Assembly: GCA_003427395.1 (NCBI GenBank)
Contig: BFEA01000794.1
Location: 434,390-473,874 of the forward strand
Reading direction: 5' to 3'
Length of the DNA: 39,485 nt
Source of the DNA: Chara braunii
Taxonomy: Eukaryota; Streptophyta; Charophyceae; Charales; Characeae
Part shown: piece by piece, positions 1 through 10,309 of the stretch
How positions within the stretch are numbered: position 1 is the stretch's first letter
Layout of the letters: the number at the start of each line of letters is the position of its first letter
The notes under the pieces: generated by a model
The model's database searches: none
Told to the model about the DNA's origin: nothing
What the model saw: only the letters and a program-made list of their open reading frames with translations
Translations under genes and position numbers: made by a program

Positions 1-800
1 CCAGCCAGGAGACGCGAATGCCCGCGAACCCCTCCAACCTCCCCTCCCGCGGTCCCTCACCGCCCTCCCCCCCCAACGGACTGGAAAATACAATCCGCCC
101 CCCCCGCGCTGCCTGAAACCCCCTCGAGCGGGGCCCGCGAACCTGACGACACGAGCGCGAGTGGGCAGGAACAAGGTTTTTTTTTTTTAATGACGGCCTG
201 GAAGGGCCAGCCCACAGGGACTTTTTTATCATGTCGCGCTCACCAGGTCCCCGTCGGGGAAATTTCGACGCGCAGCCACCGTTCGATGCGAGGATCGAAC
301 AGCCGTGCGGTGGCGTACGGACCCTGCGCGATTTTCCGAAACGGAAGGCCCGAGGGGGCCTCAAGTCCCGCGTGCCTACAAGTACGAGCGGCGCCCTAGG
401 CATTAACAATGCGTTTTGCTTTTTTGCTGGGGAGATGCTGCCCGACAGAAGCCTCACACCGCCACTGTCGTCAACAACAGCACCACGCACAGCTGTAGCG
501 CCATAGCTGGCAAAGAGTAGGGACAGCCATTCCTCACCACGCTCGTTTCCTGGCGAACCCCGCATGCCCTCGCATCTCCCTCAACCTTCGAAGTAGCTGC
601 CCACGTCATATTCGACGTCGCGTGTCGACACATTCGGCGCCCACCGCTCAACGCACTACCCTCGCATACACGAAGCACTCCGCACAGCACACTCGCGAAC
701 GAAAAGCACAAGCCAAAGGTGGACAGAGTGCTGTCTCGCTTGACGGCGCGGATCGTGCGAATCTCCACTCGACAGTATCACACGGTGAGTGCGCCCGCAG
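1..800. other. No supported gene; C-rich and low-complexity sequence
   Basis: The first 190 bases hold homopolymer C runs and a T tract. Short open frames exist on both strands, but they overlap one another, have no recognisable motif and look like chance frames in GC-rich DNA. I see no RNA gene or mobile-element terminus here. Confidence 0.5.
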
Positions 801-1190
801 CCGGGACGTGTGTGTGTTTGTGTGCGCGTGCGGGAGTGTTTTCTGATGCTATGGTCGCGCAGATTGAAAGAGTTCGTGCTTGCGTGGATGCGTGTGTGTG
901 TGTGTGTTTGTGTGCTAGTGTGTGTTTGTGCGTGCGCTTGTGTGTCTGTCTGATCGTTTTCTTGTGTGCGTGTTCGAGTGCGTGTTTTATTGTGTGTGCG
1001 GTTGTATGACGTGTACTATGCCACACGCGCGAGGAAGGATCGTGCGCGGGTCAGCATCTGAGGGGCGTGTGTGTGTGTTGGCCGCGTGTGCGGGCGCGTA
1101 TGTGTGTGTGTGTGTGTGCGTGTGCCTGTCTGTGCATATTTTTGCACGTGCGTGTGTGATTGAGCACATTGAACATGCGGACATGCACGC
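801..1190. repeat. TG/CA-rich cryptic microsatellite
   Basis: Long interrupted runs of TG and TGCG dinucleotides dominate this stretch, with pure (TG)n cores near 893-908 and 1100-1118. The Cys/Val-rich and His/Thr-rich open frames on the two strands are translations of this repeat and are not genes. A second, shorter TGCG-rich patch lies at about 1875-1980. Confidence 0.8.
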
Positions 1191-1989
1191 GAAGGTGTGT
1201 GGTCTAGGACAATTGACATGTTTTGCACTTCCACTCTGCTTCTGCTGCAATCAAGGTTGATTGGTGCAAAATACCCAGCGATTGCGCAGGTTTTAACGCG
1301 AAACTGTATGCCAGTGCGCTAATGAGGTGATCGACTGGCGAATCACGAAAGGTCGTATCGAACACGCGGTGGCCAATCACGAAACACAATCACATCTTGA
1401 ACACTGACCACAGTCCATATGATTCTTTGTGCTGTCCAAATGTCATATCCGACGATCTGCGAAATGGATGATCGATCGAAACACGAGGTGGCATTGTCGA
1501 CACAGCGGACGCATCCGTCGATCAATCGCGAAACACGATCATGGCAATCGTGGTCGATTCAACCGACCAACAAAGAAAGCTCCGCTAGAACACATTGTGG
1601 CAATGTCTAGAACATACAGTCGATGAACCGACCCATCATGAAACATAAGCCGACCGCTCGCGATCGGGTGATCGATGCTGCTTGCTGTTGCAACAATATC
1701 GCCCCTGATCCGCCTAACGGATGATTAATTAGTGCACGAAGAGATAACATCGGGATTGCAGACGCATCCATCCGACAGATCACTCGCGGTCGGTCGATTG
1801 ATCGTGTGGGTTGTCCCGACGTTGTCGCCACGTGTGTGTTTCGCTTGTCTCAATGGCAACATAAATGGCGGTCGATGTGCGTGTGCGTGCGAGTGTTGTT
1901 TTACCACCGTCACCTCTCATTTGTTCGTGCACTCGATGTGCGTGTGCGTGCGTCTGTGCGTCTGCGTGTGCGTGTGCGCGACCAACCTG

Positions 1990-2165
1990 TAGGCGAGCGA
2001 ACAGTCGATTGGTCAGGAGATCTGCCATGATCACTTGTTTGATCGAGTGCTCTGTTGGCGGTTGCTCGAGTGGTTGATCAACCAGCACACCAACCGCCAA
2101 CCGAGCACCCGGTAAATAGTTGATCCTGGCAGATCTTTTGACCAATCTAGTGTTCCGTCGAAGAC
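1990..2165. repeat. Foldback hairpin (MITE-like), about 175 bp
   Basis: The two halves are inverted copies of each other around the palindrome GGTTGATCAACC, centred at 2077/2078. Matching blocks in the arms include GATTGGTC with GACCAATC, AGATCTGCC with GGCAGATCT, GTGCTC with GAGCAC, and TGGCGGTTG with CAACCGCCA. Mismatches and small indels between the arms show decay. No target duplication is obvious, so the element boundaries are approximate. Confidence 0.7.
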
Positions 2166-2292
2166 TACGAATAAGTTCGACAGACCAGTCGCTCGCCGAC
2201 CAGATCATCAATCTCCATACGTTGAAAGCGACGGCATCAAGCGACCGATCTGCGACAAATCCGTTCTTCGCAAAGAATCCACAAGGGAATTG

Positions 2293-2369
2293 ATAATGTG
2301 CCCGCGAATGGATCGCACAAGACAATTGTTTCATGTGCCCGCAAACGGATCACACAATGTTGTTGCTCA
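2293..2369. repeat. Two-copy tandem repeat, 39-bp period
   Basis: A block beginning with ATGTGCCCGC is followed by a second copy 39 bases later, with a few substitutions (CGAATGGATCG against CAAACGGATCA). The following 200 bases hold further short echoes such as repeated CATCAAACC and GTCGAACC. Confidence 0.6.
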
Positions 2370-2605
2370 TCGAACCTTGTATAACATCAAACCATGTTGG
2401 GCATGGAACCTGGCTTCACATCAAACCTCGGCGGGCGTCGAACCTCGTCGCACGCCGAACTTTGGCGAACTGATTGTGCAATCAAACTGAACTGATCGCG
2501 CAATCAAACACCGGAAGAAGTTCGCATTCCAGCGAGCTTGTGCACCTGTTCGAATACGTTTCGCAACCCCGCCCCACAACCACAGTCGAGGATGTGCAGG
2601 AATTC

Positions 2606-3440
2606 GAAGTCCGCCGGGATCCGAACTTCAAGAAATTGTCGGACGGCGAGTTTGGCAGACAGGTGTGTCTCTCCCGCACAATTTCGCCAAGGTCTGATCC
2701 CGGCGAAGTTCATGTTCCCGCCTTTCGGAAGACATGTTTGCGGCCCGCTTGCAGGGCTGTGGATCCGAACCTCGCTTGCAAGGTTCCTGGTACAATCGTC
2801 AAGTCCGGACGTCGGTGAACTTCGGTTTGGTGAAAATGCGAAGTCCGCTGGGATCCGAACTTCTCCTGCACGGTTCCTCGCACATACGTCAACTTCGGAC
2901 CCCGGCGAACTTCGGTTTTGGCATTGTTTGGGTTCAAAATGCGGACTTGCTGGCGCCTGAGGGATTGGCACAACCTCGGATTCGTTAACACTTGAAGTCC
3001 GCTGGAACCGGACGAACTTTAAATTTCCACCTTTCGCAAATCGTGTTTCCTGCCCGCCTGCTGGGCCGTGGATCCGAGCCTGCCGTGCACAGTTCCTCGG
3101 ACGGTCGTCAATTTCAAACCCTTGCGGAGTTCAGATATGATAAAATGCCAAGTCCGTTGGGATCCGAACTTCTCGTGCACGGTTCCTCGTGCGGTCGTCA
3201 AGTTCGCACCCAGGCGTACTTCAAATTTCGTGTGGTGCGAGTTCCAACTGTGGAGTTTCTAGCGGCCGGTGGATTGCCACAACTTTGGATTCATAAAAAT
3301 GTGATGTCCGACAAGATCTGAACTTCAAGAGAGTTCGGGACGGCGAGTTTGACAGACACCTTTGTCTCTCCCGCGCAGTCTCACCAAGTTCGGATCACGG
3401 CGGACATGACGTTCCCGCCTCTCGCGGGACATGTTTGGGG
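2606..3440. repeat. Degenerate direct-repeat block carrying the 24-bp palindrome family
   Basis: About 265 bases from 2721 recur from about 3032 (period near 311), and the segment 2629-2725 recurs at about 3327-3425. The units carry many copies of an imperfect palindrome with arms GAAGTTCG and CGAACTTC around an 8-base core, in both orientations. The clearest copies are at 2606-2629, 2840-2863 and 3149-3172; weaker ones lie near 2689, 2891, 2994 and 3385. The open frames here (recurring Lys-Ser-Ala-Gly-Ile-Arg-Thr-Ser) are translations of the palindrome and have no independent coding support. Confidence 0.75.
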
Positions 3441-4820
3441 CTGGCCTACTGGCCGGCAGAAGTGAACACCAACGAAGTCGGCCACCCGAATTCATATCTT
3501 TGAGCGTGCGCTCCGTCTAATGCCATAGGTCGCAGATCCGGAACACGAAGTGTTTACGAGTGTCTCCGTGCCCGTGTGTCTCGTTTGGTATGTGCGCGTG
3601 GTGTGTAGGGTGCGTAATGGAGGGGACCTTCTCGACACCACGAATCATGGAGTCGATGTTCTCGACACCACAAATCATGAGTCCTGAGACGCACATTAGC
3701 TTGGCAGCACCGTTTCGTCCTTGCGCGAGATCCGTGCGGTATTTCGACAGTGTTACTACAATCCACAGAGCGACCGCAGAGGACTTCGAGGAGGACCCCT
3801 AGATGACCGTCGTCCCGTGCATAAGACTGCATATTGACGATTGGTGTGATGGGAATTGGGCCACGATGGAGAGTCGCTGTCCATGGGCAAGCCAGTACAA
3901 GTTCGCCAACATGTTGGAGTTCGGGAACCTTATCCCGGTGTCTGACGCTGTCCTCGGACACAAGTTCCTGAACCATATGAGCAGAGCACTTGGCTGCATT
4001 AGCCGCCATTTCAGCCGCCTCGAGTGCCACTACGTCAGGTCGTCGCCACGAACTTGGGGAGGCTCACGAAAACAAGAGTTGTTGGACTGCGCTCGTCACT
4101 GCTCGTTCCTGGACCAGTACCCGCTCCGGTGCCCCGGGAATTCTCCACAAGCTGTGTCATACTGTTGTGTGCGGTTGACTGCGTCGCGGACTGATTTCGC
4201 CAGAGTTCTATGTATCGCTGCTTCGAACAAGAGCAGGAAACTCGTCGACACAGTTGTGCTTGTGTCACGGAACGAGGTGGTGATTGAGGGGTCCAAATTC
4301 GTGCGGACGCGCGGGCCTGAACGTGCAGATGCATGGCGCGATTTGGTGATAGCAGGGCGGGTCCAAAACTTTTCGTTGCATCGTGAGGTCGAGGAGAAAG
4401 TGTCCGATATACGGGACTGTATAGGGAATTCCTTAGCACGACCGGGAGTGTCCGATATACATGTCCGTCTTTTCGGAGAGGGCATCGGTAGACGAACCGC
4501 AGATCCACATGTACAGATCATCAATGAATGCTTTGTATGGCTTCGGTTCACAACGTCGTGCCAAGGGAACCCCGAATGTCGGCACATCTGAACTGGTAGT
4601 CGGCCCTGGTGTTTAAGGGAAAAGAAGGGAGAGGTATGAGATGCTCTTTTGCTGCCTACATTATTGGATGTGTAGCACTGGAGGGTGGTGTGAGAGGCAA
4701 TTGTTGCTAGTACACGCTACACCGCGCGCTTGTCGTGCAAATCCCTGGTCGTCGATCAGTTCAACAACCGACGAAAATCATGTTGGAGGTCTATCTTTGA
4801 CGCCGTCTCCTTCCATGTCG
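3441..4820. other. No supported gene; open on both strands
   Basis: A 262-codon plus-strand frame (3803-4591) overlaps long minus-strand frames (3554-4030, 4035-4508, 4096-4587). None has a recognisable domain, and composition does not favour one strand. A minus-strand peptide FIDDLYMW at 4505-4528 resembles the catalytic YxDD box of retroelement reverse transcriptases but has no in-frame support around it. A 29-bp tandem pair (TTCTCGACACCAC) lies at about 3629-3680. The block may be a decayed retroelement; I cannot show it. Confidence 0.4.
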
Positions 4821-4829
4821 AGCCCCGGC

Positions 4830-4853
4830 GAAGTTCGGATCCCGGCGAACTTC
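4830..4853. repeat. 24-bp palindrome, exact consensus copy
   Basis: GAAGTTCG, then GATCCCGG, then CGAACTTC: the 8-bp arms are perfect reverse complements. This copy is identical to the one at 5716-5739, though the flanks differ. Confidence 0.85.
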
Positions 4854-5097
4854 GCGTTTTGGGCTGTGCGTTGGTTTGTTGTTGGTACTGCTGGCGTCAG
4901 GCGGACCGCAAGAACCGTCGGGCACCACGAGCACGGTCTTGCTTGAGGCCGCGGCCTTCGAAAAGGTTATGCGACCAATTACGCCCGCCGACGTTCGCTA
5001 TCTGAGACCGCCGCCAACCGAACTTCAGAAACACTATCAGGGTTCGGTTGTCGCCCGACCACCATCGACATGTGCCAAACAGTCGATCATTGTCGTT

Positions 5098-5165
5098 GCG
5101 AAATGCCAAAACCACTCTTAGGGATCCGAGTCGCGAAATGCCAAAAACACTCTTAGGGATCCCTG
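5098..5165. repeat. Two-copy tandem repeat, 35-bp period
   Basis: The block starting GCGAAATGCCAAAA and ending CTCTTAGGGATCC occurs at 5098 and again at 5133 with a single substitution, so the duplication is recent compared with the surrounding repeats. Confidence 0.8.
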
Positions 5166-5715
5166 CTTCGAATGACCGCAGGGTCGCGCGAGCTTCGCGT
5201 TTACTGAAACCCGTTAGAGATCCCGGTTTAAGGGCCCTCTTGTTGCATCTGGATCTGTTTTGAGCATAGACGGACTCAATGACTACTGTCATCAAAACCT
5301 GCGGTCAGTTGTAAGACCCAGGGTTCTCCCACCATAACCTTGCACGGACCCAAACTTCCGTCCAACCTCATACGTGATCCAGTGTTTATCTCTATGTGTC
5401 TTTCTCGCGGCGTCCTGAATTTCGGATCCTGGCTAACTTCCTGTGACGCCTGTCTATTGGACAGACACTGCTCTTCCAGATCCCCCGTGGATTGCCAGAA
5501 CAGCTCCTGTCCGCCTTGCTCCACACATATCGTTCTGCCCCACCAGGGACCCGTGCAATGTTGTCACGGCTACTGCGCATATCAGAAGAAGTTTGGATTT
5601 CGGCGAACTTATCCTTCTCTATCGGCCTCCCATGTCTGTGTGGTATTTGGCCAGGTCGCGGTTGAGTCCAGGGACCGTGTGTCTTTGACGCCGTCTCTGC
5701 CTGTCGCATCGTCCT

Positions 5716-5739
5716 GAAGTTCGGATCCCGGCGAACTTC
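5716..5739. repeat. 24-bp palindrome, exact consensus copy
   Basis: Same 24 bases as the copy at 4830-4853. It lies about 450 bp upstream of the probable start codon of the long gene. A diverged relative is at about 5418-5441. Confidence 0.85.
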
Positions 5740-5965
5740 ACTTTTCGGGAGGTGCGTTGGGTTGTCTTCGGACATGCCCGTCCGGTGGTTCGCACAACCC
5801 GCCCGACGACGAGGAGAGTCTGTCTCCGACTTTTGGTTTTTATCAAATGCAGTTGTGGAGTGTGTTCGGTCGAGCCCGGTTCTGGAACGTCGGCCACATG
5901 GGCTGGTTGTTTCTATCTTTCTGTCGCGCCGTCTTTTAGTCGGGACCCAGGCGGACTTCGCGTCC

Positions 5966-6127
5966 AAAGTTCGCCAGGATCCGAACTTCGAGGTCCCGGA
6001 ACGGTTGGGCGCAATGTTTGCCGCCCGTGTTTTTTGCCTGCGTTGCAAAGTTCGCCGGAATCCGAACTTGGAGGTCCCGGAATGGTTGGGTGCAATGTTT
6101 GCCGCCCGTGTTTTTTGCCTGCGTTGT
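5966..6127. repeat. Tandem duplication, 81-bp period, one palindrome per unit
   Basis: Unit 1 (5966-6046) and unit 2 (6047-6127) differ at only a few positions. Each begins with a copy of the 24-bp palindrome family and ends with the same stretch, GCCGCCCGTG followed by a T run and GCCTGCGTTG. The pair sits just upstream of the gene start at 6192, so it could lie in a promoter or 5' untranslated region; that role is inferred from position only. Confidence 0.85.
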
Positions 6128-6191
6128 ATTTTGTCTACGCCTTGACGCTCTCTGGTGGTTCATTTGTTTTCCATTGTCGTCCGCAGACAAG

Positions 6192-7208
6192 ATGTCTTCG
6201 TCGAGGGGCGAGGGGGAGCCCGCAGCGACCTTCGGGATGGGATCAGGGAAAGATTCCACAAGACGTTCGTCTACGACCTCGAGGTCGTGGTCGGACCATG
6301 CAAGGTCGAAATGGTTTGTCGACTAGTGTTGTGGTGATGCTTCGAACCCGGTTCGACAGCCGTGTGGTCCTGTGATCTTCGTCGATGCCAACAAGCGCCG
6401 CAGGGTTCTGGGGGCTGTCTTGCGGTCGGAGAATGCGAAAGGCAGTCGTCGACGGTTCTACATGAAAAATGTGTACAGTTCGAAGGGGAACGTCGTCGCC
6501 GGTGCCAAGGGAAGGGGGGTGGAAGAGGACCACCCGGGTAGCAAACGTCCGGCTTCAAAACCGAAACAGCCTGCGTCAGGACCTTCCACGACACGGCCTG
6601 CCATCGATGTGGACGCCGGGTACTTCCTGGAGTACAAAGACGGCGTCAGGACAAGGCGGGAGTTTGAGATTAGCCCGGCTCAGATCGTCGACCTCGGGGA
6701 GTGGGAGGATCTTTACAACTAGCGGTCACTGGATCCTGTCCTCGTGGGAACGATAAAAGAAGCAATGCAGTATGCGTTCGAAAATAAAGAGCAGACGTAC
6801 GAGTTGTCGATCTTCAAGCTCGCACCACTGGGGCTTCAAAAACCGACTCCCGGGACCAAGGCTCAACGTCTGAAGCCGGAGGAGTGGAAGGACGAGCTGG
6901 CGGGAGAATACTACTACTACGCGGTGTGCGGGCAGCATAACGCGGCTGCAGCCCGGTCGCTGCTCGGGAGCGAGGTGGCCAAGAAGTACAATTTCGAGTG
7001 GTGGCCGGCGCGAATGCTTTACTTTTCGGACGATGACTTTGAAGGGTATTTTCTTGTTAGTTCACAGGACAACAAGAAGGACCTGAAGGCGCCTCCAAGA
7101 CAGTTGAAGTTGTCTATGAAAGACATTCGGTGGCAGAGGAAGCATGACGGCTGCCCGAGAGCTGTGATGGGGAACCCTAGCGGGAAACAAGATCAGGTCC
7201 GGGCTTAG
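6192..7208 (+). pseudogene. ParB-like domain protein, N-terminal part, interrupted by TAG codons
   Basis: The likely start is the ATG at 6192, just after a good 3' splice site (pyrimidine-rich, ending CCGCAG at about 6186), so a 5' untranslated intron is possible. One frame runs through the segment but is interrupted by TAG at 6324, 6720 and 7206; coding-like sequence continues in the same frame after each. The first 120 residues are Ser/Arg- and Lys-rich with low complexity. From about 6744 the protein becomes globular. It has four tyrosines, then Ala-Val-Cys-Gly-Gln-His-Asn (GQHN box at 6930-6941) and an Ala run, which resembles box II of ParB/Srx-fold proteins (usually G-x-x-R or GQHR). 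A conserved-looking tract FEWWPARMLYF follows. I infer the ParB resemblance by eye. TAG at 6720 could come from CAG and that at 7206 from TGG by single transitions, so this copy is probably a decayed member of a repeated family. Alternatives are readthrough or an unknown DNA-binding fold. Confidence 0.55.
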
Positions 7209-9004
7209 CGTAAGTTTTGTACAACGGCGCTCCATAAGGCGCCTCACAACAGCTTGTGGATTCTCGCGGATCAAAAGGAAGAGGAGACTCTTAAGAAGCA
7301 AAATGTTGCCCTGCGTTCTTATTTCCCTCCCGCGATGGCCGGAGAAAATGTATGGAAACTGGCCCTGGAATTTTTCGACAAATGGGAGACGAGTAGATTG
7401 CTGAGCCACGACGGAGCGAAGTGGATCGTGAAAAAGAAGAAGGTCAAAAATGTCAAGCCTCGGGTCGCCTACATCCACAACGACAAGTTGGGCAGAACTG
7501 AGGTGGTGTACTACGTCCCCGTGGACCCACCGAACAAGAAAGGCAAAAAGGAGAAAGAGGACGGCGATTGGTTCGTGCAAGTGCCCGACCCGGACGCGCA
7601 TTGTTGGAAAGCAATGGAATCACTCACGGACAATGAGAAGTGTCGCGTTCTTAAGAAGGTGCTTGCTTGTGAGATCGTTTGGGTCCAGGCCGGCTCCCCG
7701 TCGTTGGCGAAGTTGGGGAAGCTCAGCATGCAGGACATGGTGCAGCTGGTGAAGTGCGACCGCGTGCTGGTCCAGTTGTGGAATTACTATCAATTCAAAC
7801 ACGAGAAGAGGCCGGACGCGGATTGGATCCAAAGGTACCCTTTCCTGAAATCGAGGTCTGCGGTGTTCAGGAAGTTTGAAAGTCAGGGATTGGATGACGA
7901 GTTGTGGGATAACAGCAGGAAACACTTGTTTAAGGACTGCCCGTCGTACACGGGTTGCGACCAGGACAACGCGATTGAGGTGACGGAGAAGTTGGTGGGG
8001 CACAAGAAGTTGTCCGTCGACTGGAGAAACAAGGTTCTCTCCGTGTTGAATGGGAGAAGACTGAAGAGCCGGGAGGTCGCCCTTGCCGAAGGCATTATTC
8101 ACATTAAATGGAAAGACACGAGGGACGTGACATCCATCGCGCCGTTCGCCAACGACCCTTTGGAGGCGGACATGAGGGGCGCAGAGCTGAAGGAAGCATT
8201 GGCTGCCACAAAGAGCCACACGTTCGTCCTCGATCTGTGCGAGCCAGTTGACCTCAAACTGTGGAAGGCCCAAGCGTGGGAGACTTTGGATTCCTATCTT
8301 CAGACGTGGTGTCCGTCGCATTGGACTCTCGTTGTTTTCGTGCCGCGGCAGCACAACCTCACGTTTCTCGCTAGCATGCACCATCTTTCTTTCGTCAAGC
8401 TGTTGGAAGGGAAGTGGGTGAGGAAAGTTCAGCAAAAGAAAAGCTTCCCCGTTGGGAACAATTTGTACACGGAGGAAGACCGCATGTACATCCTCTTCAA
8501 GGGTGACGATCTGCGCGCCAAGTTGCCAACACGTCCGTGGTCTACGAGGGAAACCTGCCCAGGGGTGTCGCTGCTGCGGTGCGATTGCCTCAGAGGGTCA
8601 CCCAGACGGATGCGTCCGAGATTCCCTTTGTGCCTTGCGATTGGTCGTTGGTGGCGCCGGAACGACAGAGCAGTGTCTACGGGGATATGGAACGCAATCC
8701 GACACAATTCGTCGGTCTTCTTGATTTCCTTGGCAAGAAGGGAGAGGGTGTCGTGTTCCTTGGAAAACCGCACGCGAGTAGCATCTGGGATCTTCTAAAG
8801 GTCGGCCGGCACGTTGTCGCGATGGAAGAAAACGCCGAGCTCTTGCAATTCACGATGCAGGTGGTGAAAAGCAAGGTCAATTCGGGCGGGCGCAATTGTG
8901 AGTTCATGGTCGTGAAGCCAACACGGGATAAGGTGTGGAGCAACAAGACGGATATGTGGTTCAAGTTGAGCGAGAGGACGAGGAACAAGATATACGATTT
9001 CTGA
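7209..9004 (+). pseudogene. DNA methyltransferase-like central region, frameshifted
   Basis: The frame of the upstream segment continues unbroken from 7209 to about 8527 with strongly protein-like composition. It then needs a one-base frameshift (near 8527) to continue to the TGA at 9002-9004. Around 8220-8250 it has hydrophobic residues followed by Asp-Leu-Cys-Glu-Pro-Val-Asp, then a Trp-rich helix and a strand ending VVFVPRQHN. That order resembles motif IV and the following strand of N6-adenine/N4-cytosine methyltransferases, with the usual DPPY replaced by DLCEP. After the frameshift, at about 8744-8834, come GVVFLGKPHA, then GRHVVAMEEN. This resembles motif I and the acidic cofactor-binding strand at the C-terminal side, as in permuted (beta-class) enzymes. 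ParB-like domains next to such methylases are known in phages and mobile elements. Both key motifs are non-canonical, so catalysis is doubtful even in an intact copy. The assignment is by motif reading only. Confidence 0.45.
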
Positions 9005-9005
9005 C

Positions 9006-10031
9006 GCCGAGTACGTCCACCAGAAGGACCACATGTTCGCACTGCTCGACAACTACCACTTCGCCTCCCGCATGAACGCGAAGATGTTTCTCGATAGGCT
9101 GCAGTCGCTGTACTTCATGGAGTCCGAGCAGCAGTTAAAGTTGGCCAGTTACGCTTCCCTGATCTCCACTGATGACGAGGAAGCCACAGGTGTGGAGTTT
9201 GTCGCGAACGTGAAGGAGGAGGAGAGCGACATATAGAGCATTGACCTGCCGTACGACCCACCTCCGGCGGACCACGGCAGAGGGTCGTCGCCGGTCGATC
9301 CGTCACCGAGCGCAGTAGCCCTCGTGTCACCGTCGGCCAAACCGTCGTCGGGCACCACGCCGATGAAGTTGATGGAGAGACTCAGAGCTTTGGCCGTCCC
9401 CCCGCCCGCTTTGCGTCCCGGGTCCGACATCCCGCCCGATCATCCATCTTGGCAGGATGACCACATTCACTTCCTGCTTGAGCCACAACGTCATTTGCCT
9501 GAGCTGGAATGGGGCCATGACATGGTGTGGCATCCGGGAGTCATCCAGCCAGCGATACGAAAGGGCGAGTGGGTCATGGCCATCGCAATCCCGGGCGCGG
9601 GATGGGCGTCATTCCCGCGCGAGTCGAAGTCCAACTTCCTGCACCTCGCGAGGATTTCGGTCCTCCAGAAAGTGACGGTCGAGAATGACACCTTTGCACC
9701 CGGCGACCTGACCCTCATTTCCACAGCCGGTCGACTGTTCGACGAGCTTCAGGACAAGTGCTGGTTGGAATTGACGGAGGACTACTACGACCTCGACACG
9801 AGTCCGTCGAAGGGCATGGTGGACTGGAAAGTGCCCCCTCCCAGTGGCCCGGATGGTAGTTCCGGGGGGGGGGCACCTGGAAGTGGAGGGGATGGGGGTG
9901 GTGGCGCGGGGGGTGGCAAAGGAATCCCGCCTAGTGGGGAGAGGGGGTCTCACGGCCTAAACACGACACCGGGAGGCAGCGGCGGGGTGGCGGGGTTCGC
10001 CGTCGACCGGCCTCCGTCGACAGGCACCTGA
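9006..10031 (+). pseudogene. C-terminal part of the ParB-like/methyltransferase-like protein
   Basis: Coding-like sequence resumes in the original frame near 9006, implying a second frameshift or small deletion at about 9000-9006. It is helical and acidic (around SLISTDDEEATGVEF), meets TAG at 9234, continues in frame through a Pro/Ser-rich linker, then forms another globular stretch at 9324-9840 with WHPGVIQPAIRKGEWVMAIA and a Trp/Asp-rich end. A Gly/Ser-rich tract (about 9850-9960) follows, then TGA at 10029-10031, possibly the real terminator. The same frame stays open after it to TAG at 10332, including the Ser/Lys-rich segment 10074-10331. I recognise no domain in the second globular stretch. 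It is placed with the upstream parts because frame and composition carry on and no promoter-like break is seen. Confidence 0.5.
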
Positions 10032-10138
10032 CCGGAGCATACGACACAGTCCGCCGACCTCCCGACTTCGTCCGTGGGCTCAGCGAGGGACACGTTGGCA
10101 GCTTTGCTTGCTCTGGGCAATCACTCCGGCGGAAAGTT

Positions 10139-10162
10139 GAAGTCTGTCGGGATCCGAACTAC
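10139..10162. repeat. 24-bp palindrome copy inside an open reading frame
   Basis: A member of the GAAGTTCG/CGAACTTC family with three substitutions in the arms. In the frame used by the flanking coding-like sequence it reads Lys-Ser-Val-Gly-Ile-Arg-Thr-Thr. Confidence 0.75.
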
Positions 10163-10309
10163 GTCCGCTGAGGAGCCGCCAGAGCGGTCCGGAATGCAAA
10201 GCCGCTCGGGGCCGGGGGAACCAAGCAAGGATCTCGAAATTGGCAGCATTGCGGCGCGGGACGAGAAGGTGGGAAAGTTGTCGCCTAGCAGGAGCGACGG
10301 CCGCAAGGA

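Noticed and set aside
801-1260. Cys/Val-rich and His/Thr-rich small proteins
   Set aside because: Translations of TG/CA microsatellite sequence.
4505-4528. FIDDLYMW on the minus strand as a reverse transcriptase YxDD box
   Set aside because: Eight residues only; no in-frame RT motifs on either side even when frameshifts are allowed.
3803-4591. 262-codon plus-strand open frame
   Set aside because: Equally long frames overlap on the minus strand, there is no domain, and composition is not protein-like. It lies in decayed repeat DNA.
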